64,000 nucleotides of DNA from Heterotrichella gracilis. Its lineage: Eukaryota; Sar; Xanthophyceae; Tribonematales; Xanthonemataceae. The position numbers were made by a program, and so were the translations under genes. The stretch spans positions 45,411 through 109,410 of the forward strand of contig JAULBX010009547.1 of the NCBI GenBank assembly GCA_032358255.1, read 5' to 3'. A model generated the notes under the pieces. It was not told where the DNA came from. It worked only from the letters and a program-made list of their open reading frames with translations, and made no database searches. Of the stretch, positions 1 to 11,500 are shown piece after piece (the stretch's first letter is position 1; each line of letters begins with the position of its first letter).

Positions 1-71
1 GCATGGCACGCTCTTCCAGCTCTCTTTCCAATTACCCAGAATGCGCCACTGTGATTGTCTTTGGGATTTTG

Positions 72-280
72 TAAGGGCTTTGCAGCCTCCAATTTGGCAC
101 TGCAGAATGGCTGCCAGGCAAACCCTACAGACCCAAACCCGACCCTACCCAAACCCTAGACCCTAAACCCTATGCTGCCCCTTACCTCTCTGGGTGCTTG
201 TAGGGGTTGTGCAGCCCTGACTTTGGTACCGCTCGCAGGCTATCCACCCAAACCATACCCTACCCAAACCCTAACCCTAT
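72..280. repeat. Echo copies of the ALDH12 exon 2 end with telomere-like tracts
   Basis: Positions 171-247 are a near-identical copy of 278-354, which is the last ~60 bases of ALDH12 exon 2 plus its donor and first intron bases. A more decayed version lies at about 72-118. Between the copies run CCCTAAA-like tracts (120-170 and 248-280). The copies lie only in the intron downstream of the real exon. Confidence 0.85.
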
Positions 281-292
281 GCTGCCCCTTAC

Positions 293-884
293 CTCTCTGG
301 GTGCTTGTAGGGGTTGTGCAGCCCCGACTTTGGTACCGCGCGCAGGCTATCCACAAAGGGTCGCGCCTCCTCAATCTGCGTGTCAGGTATGTGCATGAAG
401 GGATCCCCGTTGTAGGGGTCGGGGATGGTGATGTGGGCAGCTGTCCCGCACCATTCGCCATTCACTGTTGGGTGCCAGGGGGAGAAGAAAAGTCAGGACA
501 GGGAACTTGGTGGTGGCGGCTGCAGGGTGGTTGGGGGGCGGTGGGCATGGGCCTGGCAAGGGAGCAAAGAGTGCCGTGGTATGTCACACCCACTATTGAT
601 GCAAACTACCCTCTTGACAATACCACACATACAACAAAACGACGAACATCGATATTATATCAACGTTGTGATGCCATAGAACTGACCACAAAGCGAATTG
701 TGCCTCAGTCTCGTGGTGGGCCAACCTATGCATTGCAAGCCTTACCCAGGTTCTGCACCGTCACAGGGTTGCTGCCGGATATGTCTGAAGGCTTAAACGT
801 CGCCCACGACGCCACAAGACGGCGGGAAAACGCCACCGCCGCAGCCGAAGCTGAAGCCGTCGCGGATGGAGTGGCTGCAAGCAT
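293..884 (-). CDS. ALDH12A1: Delta-1-pyrroline-5-carboxylate dehydrogenase (ALDH12 family), 5' exons only
   Basis: Mitochondrial enzyme oxidising P5C/glutamate semialdehyde to glutamate in proline breakdown (known for the family). Two exons are visible: 746-884 (ATG at 884) and 293-464, joined in phase (CTG G|TG). The first exon encodes an Ala/Ser/Arg-rich N-terminus beginning MLAATPSATASA, which resembles a mitochondrial presequence. The second exon encodes VNGEWCG, DPYNGDPFMHIPD, RPFVDSL and SGLHNPYKHPER, matching the N-terminal region of plant ALDH12A1 (DPLNGEPF, QPFVESL, HGLHNPFKSPERY, from memory). The donor at 292 is GTAAGG. The catalytic domain lies beyond the left edge of the window. 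The intron after exon 2 holds an echo of this exon end (171-247). The identification rests on one well-matching exon plus a sensible first exon. Confidence 0.85.
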
Positions 885-3781
885 TGGACCTACAGCTCCC
901 ACGGACGGAACTTACCCAGAAGGTTTTCTGGTTTTACCGCTTTGTAACGAATTGGATAGTAGGTAGGTGAAAGATTTAGTCTGCGTGTGTTCTAAAGAAA
1001 GCTGCTCACGTCCCCTGTGTGCGCCTGGAGGTGATCTATGCTGTTGACATCATCTCATGAGTGTCGCGAATGCATGCATGCAGCCCTATATCACCTGTTT
1101 TTGTGTCAAGGCGTGGTCCATGCTGTCAATATACATAAGTTTGCATTCCAATTCCAAGGGATATACCTGCTGTTTCCAGCTAGTTCGCAAGTATATGCAC
1201 CGAAGCCCGACAGCCTGGGACCCCCGACACGACACGTATTCATGCATTGTTACTCGCCCTGGGGGACCCAGAGCTATATAAGCATACACGCATGATGCAC
1301 CACGGCGCTTCTGAAAGGTCTGGGCTTTGAACTTTGGGCTGTTTTTTGCGAAGACCTGGGTCACATCTGACCAGGTGCACAGGTGAGGAACGCCCAATGC
1401 ACTGGCCATTCACATGCCATTCCATGCCACCACCAACCACCCACCGTTGGTGTACTTTGGCACCTCTTTGAATGCACAATACTATCTTTCTGTAGCTTTG
1501 TGACCTGTTAATAAGCAGATATTCGTCTGGCATAGTACAAAATGCCCCTTATAGAAGGAGTGGCAAGCAGCAGGTCAGTTCTCTCCTGAGACTAGTTGCA
1601 GCATGGTAGCCTGTGCAGTCCTGAAGCTCGTAGCCCTTCACCTGTTGATTGTATCAGCCACATGATCGATACTCGCCATAATTTTGCTGTTCAGGAAGCG
1701 TGGTATTAGCTGTGCGGGCCACACATGTCCACACGTGCCTAAGCCCCGAGACACAACCACAACACCACAGGGTAGCACGGTTCCTGACCAGGGATGACAC
1801 ACAGGTCTCCTCCATTGGCAATATTTCCTTTCTGTAAGTATCAAGGATTCAAATTCTTGACAGGCTGCTTGTGCCACTGAGACCCCGCCCAGGCTGGGTT
1901 GGAGTGGGGGGCTGCCATCCTGTTGGGTTCCTCACAGAGGGTCATTGCCGCATCTGGTGTAACACATGATGGTGGGTTGTAGGTAGGAAGGCGTTTTAGT
2001 AGTGTGTATGTATACCTTTGGCACGGCTGCACAGCCGAGAATCAACTGCCACACAACTGTCATGGGTGGGGTGGGTGGCAGAGTGGGTGGCAACCAAATT
2101 TTGTAGTGCTGCATGGCCAGGCCACCACTGCCACCAGAGGGCACTGTCCAAACTCCACTAAAGAAACTCTGCACGTCCTTTCCCCACATCCCCTGGCATG
2201 CATACAGTGACCTTACAGGCCTGCGCCTGCACATAAGCGCTCGGCACACAACCCAAGCATTTGGCGCTGGCGCAAGTTATTCCTGGCAAGTTAAGTGTGC
2301 ACGCAGTGGTGCACAAGAGGCTCCCTAGCAGCACGTGTGTCAGCCGCGCGATGCATGGGTGAGGGTTCCAGGAGCGATGGGGTCATGCGGGGCGCACTAG
2401 GGAGCACTAGGACTTGATGAACCCTCAGCCAGGAAGCAGCCCACGAGCTGACACTGGGGGGCAGTATTAAACACTGAGGGGCAGTGTCAGTGTTTAATAC
2501 TGGAACAGCAGCTTACTGAGTGCGGATGCCGGCACTGAGGTGAGGGGAGGCCAGCCAGTGGTGGGAACTGCTCACCCGGGGTCATAGGAATACCCTAGAG
2601 TAAGCAGCTCACTATTACGCAGGCGGCATAGAGCCCATAACCCAAGTTGCGTACTTGGGTACCGCTACCATGGCTGCAGACAAAGCGGGCACTTGTAACG
2701 TGCTGGCACCACATTTGTGGTGTGTCGGTTGGTATCCAGCGAGGTACAACATACCTAAAAGCCAAGTAAACTGGGGGTAAGGCCTTAGGCAACTGTTCAT
2801 TGCAGGGTGGTATCCAGCTGTTAAGCGCTCGCAACCGCAAAAACTCCTGAGAGAAGGTGGTTTCGATCAAAAAGTGTGGTCTCCAAGTTGGAGAGGAGGG
2901 CTACCAGTAACGCTTGCCAACTGCCCAGTGCATGCAGCAGACAACTCAGCAGGGGCTCCGAGGAGCGACAGAGGACGGCTTTTGCCCACACAGTACAGTG
3001 TGCGAGGTGTATCACCGTGCAACGGGGGTTCTTGAAGCTATACATACATAACACTTGGCTTGCTTGCCCCTCTTCCTTGGCTGCAGGTCAGCGTCGCCAC
3101 GCTCCCAGGTTCTTTTGTACAGAGGTACGGTACCTGCGCTCGTGCCAAGTCACCCCACTGGTAATTATTGGTCATTTTCGGGGCAGGGTCCGGCGATGCA
3201 TCCGGGACGTGCGGAGTTGTCATCCGGCCACTGGTTTGAGCTCACCGGTTGCCCCTATTTCATGAGTCATCGATGGAAAATTTGTATCCGGTGCACGTGT
3301 TTCCAGCCCAGGCAGAACCGTTCGGCCGGCGGCCAGGGGGGTGTTATTGGACTGGATTTTAGCCACAGGGCGTCCAATGTAAAGTTGGGCTTGATCAGAA
3401 ATGATTATAAAATAATTGCTTCTCATTTGTTACCATTGTGGTTAATTACAGGCCATGCATTTGGCACCGATTACGTATGGTGTTCATCAAGCGTGACTCA
3501 TCAATGACCAATGACCCAGGGGAAGAAATGACGATTAGAATACGTTGCTGGACCCGAATGTCGGGGGTACCCGCATTCGGCTGCATTTAAGTCCCAGTGG
3601 ACCCAGGTCGACACACGGGATTTTTTTTGGGGTAAACAGCGGTGGACCATAAACAGCTGCGAACGCCCTGATGTCCAATACCTGCAACTCTGCCCACTAT
3701 GCAAAGCCTCTTGGAGTCGACAGTTCCTCGTGTTTCTTCAGATGTGCCACCTTGTGAGCTGCACACACCCCTCCACGGATA
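885..3781. other. Divergent intergenic region between ALDH12 and the PP2C gene
   Basis: No supportable gene was found on either strand over 2.9 kb. Open frames here are short, give no recognisable protein and lack paired splice sites. It should contain the promoters and 5' leaders of both flanking genes. One hairpin lies at 2462-2502. A TATATAA-like site near 1273 is too isolated to assign. Confidence 0.6.
2462..2502. repeat. 16-bp inverted repeat with 9-nt loop
   Basis: The arm CAGTATTAAACACTGA at 2462-2477 is the exact reverse complement of 2487-2502, with a GGGGCAGTG loop. It is isolated in the ALDH12/PP2C intergenic region. It could be a small fold-back element or a regulatory hairpin; function unknown. 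Confidence 0.75.
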
Positions 3782-6700
3782 ATGGCCCAGAGATGGCTCC
3801 AAGCTTCAGCCCTGCAGCACGAAGATAACGCTTCCAACACGAAACTGACACGCTTGTCCTCTAGGTGAGCCACGCAGCGTGCGGTGTACGTCCCTTGGAC
3901 GTTCCAGCGCTTGATGTGCAGATGATGCTGTTGAGAATCAGGCGGTAAAGCTCCCCTCGACGGGCTGCTGTGTCTTCCTAACAGCTTCCAACCGCCATGC
4001 CATCTTTGGCACGTCTTTCGCACTAACCGCCACCCACTGTTTGTTTTTTCCAGGGCGAAAGGAGTAAAACGCGGCCGCAACCTTGCAGACTCGGACTTGG
4101 GGGCCATAAAGGAATCGGGAAGGGCCACCAGCAGCCTGGGTCCCCTCGAAACGCTCGAGGGCACTTCCACCTCACTGCGGCGCTGCACCAGCTGCCCTGT
4201 TCACGACCTTTCAGCGGACACAGTCGGGGCTTCAGCCAAGGGTGATCCTCGGTTGGCCCCCCAGCTGATGGAACGGACACGTTCCGTTGGTGGTGAGTCG
4301 CCTTTTGCCAGTTTTGTTTTCGCAGGGTTGTGGGATAGCGAGGTGTGCCCGCGTTGCTTACCTCCTCGTGCCCTTCTTTTTGCAGAAACCCAACCGAGTT
4401 TGCAGCACAGGACCTCAGCAAAACAGCAGGTTGGCCTCCAATCAGTAGCAGCAGGCTCGTCGTCAGCGAATGAAACCAGCTCACACGTCGCCAAACCCTC
4501 CTCTGCTTCTGCGAGTGGGCGAAGCCACCTGCAGGAGGACACTGGCGTGTCACATGGCACCTCCTCGGAGGCGCCAGGGCGCGACGTGCAGTCCAAGCAC
4601 CGGTCCGCATCAGACTCTAGTGCCAAGGTGGATAGCAGCGTAGAGCATCATCACGGCAAGGTGGCTAGGTCAAGCAGCGACAACCACCGCAACCGCGGGG
4701 ACTTCCACGGCAACGCTTCAAACATGTGCCCACCACACGGGGCGAAAGCAATATGCGGCAGGCGAGCAAGGATGGAGGACGCCTTTTCGGCGATTCCGTT
4801 CCTCTGCGAGGTCCCTCTGCCAGATTGCCTCGCCAACGAGGAGCTGGTGCCCCCACGGCTTGCTCCCAACCTGCAGAAGCAAGGCTCAGGCAGCTCCCGC
4901 CAGGACTCTGGCAGCTCAGGAGGGCAGTGGACCACTCACACAGACAAGAAGGGCAGCACTCACCGCTCAGAGCCATCATACATGGAGACACTCCACTTCT
5001 TTGGGGTGTATGATGGGCATGGGGGTGCAGAAGCGGCCCTGCACTGTGCCAAGACCCTGCATCAGCGCGTGGCAGAGGCGCTGGCCTCTGCTTGCCCCTC
5101 CCCCTCCGCCCACTGTGCACCAGCGCCAGCCCCATCAGACTCGTATGCTTCCACCGCAGCGCACAGAGAGTCGGAGGTCTCCACAGCTACCACTGGCGCT
5201 GAGCGTGGCCAGCCCACAGCAACCTCCCCCGGGTTGCGCGACGAGGACCAGCGGAGCCACATCAGCGAGGACAGCAGTGGCAGCGAGACAGCGTACATGG
5301 ACTGCGAAAGCCTGCTGACGGAGGACCAGGTGGCGATCGGCAAGCTTGAGCTGTTGGTGTGCAACTATGACTCCTTGGAGTCGGCCTTCACCAGTGCTTT
5401 CACAAAGGCGGACGAGGAGTTTGGCAAGGCAGACAATGCTGCTTTGGTGGGCACCACAGCCGTGGTTGCTCTGGTGGGCAGCAGGCAGCTCTTTGTGGCT
5501 AACTGCGGTAAGTGGGGCTGTTGGCAGTTTTGTTTATTGCTGCTGTTGGTTACAAGGTGAACAGGTGGTCACGACTTTGTTGGTATTTCTACAGGTGATT
5601 CCCGTGCTGTGCTGTGCCGTGGAGGCCAGGGCATGCCCTTGACAGATGACCACAAAGCTGCAAGGGAAGATGAAACGGTAAGGGGTGCACACTTTCTTGT
5701 ATGTGAAATGCCTGTTGAAGAGGGGCGGTTGGGAATTGACCAGGGAGAAGCCTGGACTCCTGGGCTGGGAGACCAGGGAAAAGTCCAGTGCTTGTGAAAC
5801 TGCAACAGGCTTTCATATTTATTCTGTTGCTGTCTGTTGTTGCTGACCTCCTCCTCTGTGTTTTGCAGGCACGAGTGGAAGCAGCTGGTGGGCAAATCCT
5901 GTATTGGAACGGGGTGCGCGTGATGGGGGTGCTGGCCGTCTCCAGGGCCATTGGTGACCACTGTCTCAGGCCATATGTCATTGCTGACCCAGAGGTACGT
6001 GTGCTAAAGTTAACCCGCACTGCACAGTCATTGCTTCCTATGGTTCTTCCAAGGCCTTTATGTGGATAATACCTCCACTCGTGTTTGATAAAGCTATGCT
6101 TCCTTCTCTTTAACGCTTTCTTTTATCCAGCGTTGTGTGGTGCTAGCCAGCTGCACCCTTTTTTTTGTTGTACCTGGAGTGTCTTCTGTTGGCGTTCCTG
6201 TCTTTCATTGGTGGACAATTTAGTTGATACAAGCAAGCTGACAAAGTCTGTGTTCCCTACAGGTGACCATCATTTCAAGGAGGCATGATGATGAGCTGCT
6301 CCTGCTGGCCAGCGATGGTCTGTGGGACGTGCTTTCCAACCAGGAGGCCTGCACCCTGGCCAAGCGGTGCCTGCGCAGGGCACGGCAGCGAGGCGCATCA
6401 CGTGAGAACGCTGCAAAAATTGCTGCAACGGTGCTGACTCGGGCTGCGGTCGACAGGGGCAGTAGGGACAACGTGACAGTGGTGGTGGTGGACTTGTCTG
6501 TTGGTGCTGCTGGTCCAGAGGAGGGCTCGGGAGAAGGTCTAGCTCAGGTACTGCTTTAAAAGATACTGATTCACATCATCTGATTCTTTATCTTGCACTA
6601 CTATGCATAGCTGCGGTTTGTCATCAGATTGGGGCTTTATCAGCTGGGCAGACTTGATGTTTGTGAAAGTGCATACGCGTGTTGCATCAACGGGTGCTTG

Positions 6701-7024
6701 GCCTGGGAGTTCTTTGCTGACTGTATCTGTTGGCAGTGTCGTCTTTCTGCTCCTTGTGTTTGTAGAACGAAGGAAGCTGACTCTTGTTTAAAGTGTATGG
6801 CACATCTGCACTCTTGCACCTGCACCTGGTGACTGTGTGGATGCGGTTGGTTTACTGTGCCCTCTCTATCTTTGCAGGATGACAGTGAGACTGAGGAAGA
6901 CTTCTTGAAGCCTCAGAAAGCGTCGCGTACGAGGTCAACTCCAGTGGCTCGCCTGAACTCCACAAAAGCTAGGCCTGACAGGGATCTGCGTGGTGACCTT
7001 CAAAACTACATACCCAGGAACTGA
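3782..7024 (+). CDS. Protein phosphatase 2C, group A (ABI1/HAB1)-like
   Basis: Mn/Mg-dependent Ser/Thr phosphatase. Exons: 3782-3864, 4054-4292, 4386-5507, 5595-5677, 5869-5994, 6263-6547, 6878-7024; all phases close, giving 694 aa. The first ~225 residues are Ser-rich and low complexity. PP2C motifs run in order: GRRARMEDAF, FFGVYDGHGG, VGTTAVVAL, FVANCGDSRAVLCRGG, DDHK..REDE, GVLAVSRAIGD, LLLASDGLWDVLSN and GSRDNVTVVVVDL. The metal-binding Asp residues are present. The order and wording match land-plant group A PP2Cs. The Trp in YWNGVRV aligns with the ABI1/HAB1 'tryptophan lock' that contacts ABA receptors. Between the DGHGG block and GTTA there is an acidic/Ser-rich insert of roughly 80 residues. 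The C-terminal tail is basic (KASRTRSTPVAR). The 93-nt intron 4293-4385 is a multiple of three without stops, so its retention would stay in frame. Unlike its neighbours, this gene has no TTTAGGG tracts or exon echoes. Confidence 0.9.
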
Positions 7025-8579
7025 CTTGCCTAGACGCAGTGCAGCGTCAGCCAGCTCTTGACTATGAGCTATCTATAGCTTTTGACATATATCACCGTTC
7101 ACCTTGATATGGAGGCGACTTGGTTTGGTGCGAGTAGGAGTTTACGAGGCACTGGTAGCCATCAAGCGGCTCGTGACAGCTGGTCCTCCCACTTCAGGCC
7201 TGGTGGTTTACCTACAGCCGGTTCATTAGGGGGGGCGCTCTCATGCCGTGTACTACAGGCTGCAGGGCTCTTTTCCCTCACTGCGGCATCTATCGGTTTG
7301 AAGGGGCAGGTTGTCCCTTGTCAAGTGAACTTAATTCTTTACTTTTTCCCCAGGAAGCATCAAGGGTGTGTCTGTACCAGTACCAGGCTTGCGTTGGACT
7401 GCCCCGACCTTGTGCACACTCAGCTGTGTTTTCACACCCTGGCTCACCTCTCTGTTTGTGTTGCTCTGGAGTGGGATTTTTCTTGTCTTGGAACATGCGC
7501 AGCCAGGTCCTGCTGCTGCCCAGCCGCAGATCTGTTTGTGGCTGGTGCAGTTAGTTGCAGGAACGTTGAGCGTAATGATCGATCCTGGATGGTTTGCTGC
7601 GTAGTCACACTGCAGTAACTCGCCTTTTAGAGGTTGGGGTGCACAGTTTTCTGGGAAGGGCTTTTCTGAGTTGAGTACAAGGAACTAGGCAGAAGGAGAT
7701 TTTGCAGGGTTCTTATCTGCACGAGCGCACATTTACTGCTGTTTCACGCACTCTTGAGAGTGGTTTGATGAGTGACGCAGACCTGCCTCGTTTTGCCTGT
7801 ACCGCTGCCTCTGACAGACTCACACCTATGGCCAACTTTGTCAGTTGCATATCCAGGCTTTTGCGCAGGCCCTTTGAAGTTATGTATTGAGCAAGGTAGT
7901 GCAACGTCACGTAGGGGTTCCCTGCTGTTGCTTCAAGCTCCTCGGTAGCATCAGGCGTGCTGTGGGGGATTGCTTATGAGAGAATTTTTTTGTGTGTGTA
8001 CAGTTGAGCTTAGCTGCCAGTGGGGGTTATGTGGTGGTGGTGCTGTGCATCCACACCAGAACCTTATTGTAAATCCAGGACTCCGGCAGAGGACTCGTTC
8101 TACAGGCGGCACGTTGCTGTGACTCTATATGCCAACAACTGTGCCAACATAAATGTCAATAGGCTCAAGGCACAGGTCGCCACGGCAGTCCTGTGTCAGA
8201 GTGGTTCACCACCATTTTGGGGTATGGCATACCATTTGGGCGTTTCCTATATGTCTGTGAACTGAGGCACCTGAGGAGCTTAGCAGTTATTGATGCAGGT
8301 GCCTCAGTTCATTGACATAAAGCGGTGACAATGGCAGAGTATCCTAGTGTGACAAGCCTGGTTCTCTAAAGCTGCCTACAATTATCTGACGGCTGCATGT
8401 CCTGAGCATACCCTAGTGGGCTTCCAACTAAATAGGTTACAAGGCATAGCTATACGTAGCATTCATTGGCATGGCTAGATGGGCAGGCAGCTTTAACAAG
8501 CCGCGCCAAGCACAAGGTTCACAGCTTGTTGGAAGTTTGTGGGGAGTTAGGCCTGTGCCATAGCCACTTCGTGACTGTC
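7025..8579. other. 3' region of the PP2C gene and spacer before the OB-fold/methyltransferase gene
   Basis: No convincing gene. An open frame at 7082-7618 encodes no recognisable protein and is better read as 3' untranslated sequence. A TGTAA, the usual green-algal poly(A) signal, occurs near 8066 and may end the PP2C transcript (inference). The reading frame of the next gene is already open from about 8466, so part of 8466-8579 may be coding. Confidence 0.5.
8258..8311. repeat. 16-bp inverted repeat around 22-nt loop
   Basis: TGAACTGAGGCACCTG at 8258-8273 is repeated in exact reverse complement at 8296-8311. It lies between the PP2C gene and the next gene on the same strand. It could be a transcript-end hairpin or a remnant of a fold-back element. 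Confidence 0.75.
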
Positions 8580-11500
8580 ATGCCCATGGAGGAAAACCAG
8601 CTAACCTCATGCGAAGCCTCCTCGAGAGGGGCAGGGGAGTTGGAGCAGCTCGTGACTGTCATAGGGCGACTGGTGCATAAAAGGAAGCTGAGCAAGAACC
8701 TGGTGAGGACCCAGCTTTGGACCCACCGGTGCATGCAAAACAATGCACATGCATGCCATTGCTCAAAGCATGCAGGTTTTGCCTGGTATTGTTGCATTAT
8801 GTAGGCTTAATCCAGTGCAACTGATATAGAAGCTTTAAAACCTTTAGTAGCGGAAGCACTCACGGGTAGACTGCAAGGCGGTACCCCTTACGCCCGCATG
8901 CACTGCCAGGTTGAGTGTACTGTAAGTGCTGGTTCGTTTGGGTGGGCTGAAAGTTGACAGATGCGCAACCTTATTCAGGTGTTCATGGATGTGGCGTTAA
9001 TAGACCTCCCACAGGAACTGGAGGGGAGCGGAGTAGAGGTGGTGCTAAAGGGGGTGAGTTCCACACCCACGCACTGCACTTGCCATGTGTGTCTTCAATA
9101 CCCACACAGACTGCACCTGTGAAGTAGTTAGCAGTTGGGGTGTGGCAAGAAGTGGGCTGTGCAGTGTGTGATGCAAGAACGTGGGTGAACTGGGTGAGGG
9201 GCTTTGGACCCAAAACCCTAAACCCTTGGCTTGCGGTGAGCACAGTTGCTTGAATCACACGTGGAGGGTTTCTCTGATACCTGGTGCCATTTCCTTTGCA
9301 GTACAACGATCCTTTCACCACGAATGAAGTGCGGGACCTGCGAGACAAGCTCAAGTAAGGGCTTGCTGAAACCCTAAAACCTAAACCCTAAACCTGGCTG
9401 ACCACCAACCGGTGGCCACCACGCCTTGACGGGGTGTCTGAGGTGAAACCCTGCCCAGGAAAACCATTGGGCCTGCACACCACCAGCACTGTACCCATAG
9501 CACTTTGACCTCCATATCACTTGGAACCCCCACAGCCACTCGACCCCTTTACCTGTGCACGTGCATCGCACCGCCCTCACCCACTCTCAACACATCTGGA
9601 ACAATGGCTTCCAACCTCCAGCATATGCCATTTCCTCAACTTCACTTCTGCTACACCGGTTTCTGCACCGCTCTGCATCAATTTGGGGGATAGTCAAGCT
9701 GTGCGCGGGAGCCCGTCCAGCACTCTCGCTAACGTGACACCGGTGTTCTGCACCGCTCCCCCCGCAGGTTGGGGGATATGATAGTTGTGCTGGGGATGGT
9801 GTGCCCCACCAGCAGCAGCCTGGTGGCTCGCCAGGTGTCGGTCCAGCAGCCGTGGTGCGAGGGCGGGGGTTCCATCCACTTCAAGGCGCTGCGCCTCACC
9901 CATAGATGTAAGTGACTACCCCTGTTTAGGGTGTAGGGTTAATAGTTTTGGGGGTTTAGGGTTTAGGGTTAGGTTACACAGCAGACTCCCTGTGTGCACC
10001 CAAATGCCTAAATCCCTCTGCATCTAGTCATCGGCGATGCCCATGCATCTGCCTAGCCAGCAGCATGGCCGGGTGCGCGGGGGCAGCACTGCACCACTTC
10101 AGTGCGCTGCGCCTCACACATATCAATAGGTGCAAGCGCCGAGGCTACGCCGCAAAATAGGGCTGCTCTGTTGTGTGTCATCGCCACCGCGGCGTCCTGC
10201 AACACCCCCAAACATGCGTTGCCCCCCTGCTCTTCATCATGATCCTGTAATTGAATTCCGTCCATCACTATCCTGGCCTTTCCTGGTACTGTGCTGACTG
10301 TGCCCCTCCCCTTGCGCCTTGTAGTGGTGCCAGGCACATTGGAGATCGTGCCACCCCCTCCACCTAAGAAACCAGCTGCCACAGCGCCCGCCCATCCCCA
10401 ACCTGCTCCGCACCAGCCCCCGGGACAGCCTGCCAGGGATATAAATACCCAGCCCAGGGGCAAGCCCGCTGGGGATGCACCTGGCAGTGCTTCCTCGCCA
10501 CCAGCCAACGGCAGTGTGCGGGCATTACCTCCCCTTCAAGGACCTACTACCATTCTCCCCTGCCTCCTGGCGGTGGATGGCAGCTACCGCGCAGCAAACA
10601 CTCTAGCAAAGGGTTTCGACACGGCAGGGACAGGCCTCAACGCCGCCGGTGTGCGGGGCCAGGGCATTGCTCAGGAGTATGATCAGGAGTATGATCAGAA
10701 ACATGATCAGGAGTTTGATCACGATGCGCACCTTGCGTTGCGTGCCAGCTCAGCAGGTGGTGCACACCTGGCACAGTCCGCCAATTCAGACGAGGCATTG
10801 GAGGGACCCGGTGGGTTGCAAGATTGGCCAGGGGGTGACAGTGGTATGGGGTGCAGCAGGGCCCCGACGGAGGAATACCCCAGTCAAGGGCAGGCGCTGG
10901 AAAACCCTAGCGAGGGGCAAAGCATTGGCACCTCCCGCTCTGCTGGTGTGTGTAAGTTCTGGATCAACACCGGCACTTGCTTCAAGGGGGACGAGTGCCC
11001 CTATGCACACGTGGCGCTGCAGGTGGGAGGATACACCCTCACCCGCCTCTCAAATGCTTTGTGTTCCACCAATGCCCGCCATGCATACCCATTGGTTTAA
11101 TTTGATGTGAAGGGGGAATGGGAACTCAGGTCTTGAAATTGTGATCAGGAATGGAACAAGGCTTGCCCTGAACAGGTACAACTTCAAGACCCACCTAGGC
11201 CTGCCTTGGTGGTGCAAGCTGGGCTCGGCTGACTGCTTGTTGACTGTACTGCTGCAGTAACTATGTCACCATGTAATTGATCACCGTCCATTATAATGAG
11301 CAGAAACGTAAAGTTGCAAAGAATGTAGGTACGCTGAAGCGAGTAAACTGACATCATATCCACGTGTGGTTCCAGTCTGAAGTGAAGGGCGAGTGGGTGG
11401 CCTGGCGCAAGGGCACGCGCCGATCCGCGGCCGCGGCGCGCGGCGATCCGCATGCACATGACGCCACCCGCAAGCTTGAGCGGGCGGCGGTGTTCTGTTC

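Noticed and set aside
172-966. 264-codon open frame on the plus strand
   Set aside because: It is antisense to the ALDH12 exons and made of repeated echo sequence; it has no independent support.
3055-3507. 150-codon open frame between ALDH12 and PP2C
   Set aside because: No recognisable motifs, composition unlike the coding exons of this window, and no supporting splice structure.
7082-7618. 178-codon open frame after the PP2C stop
   Set aside because: Reads as 3' untranslated sequence; the protein is Cys-rich and shows no domain.
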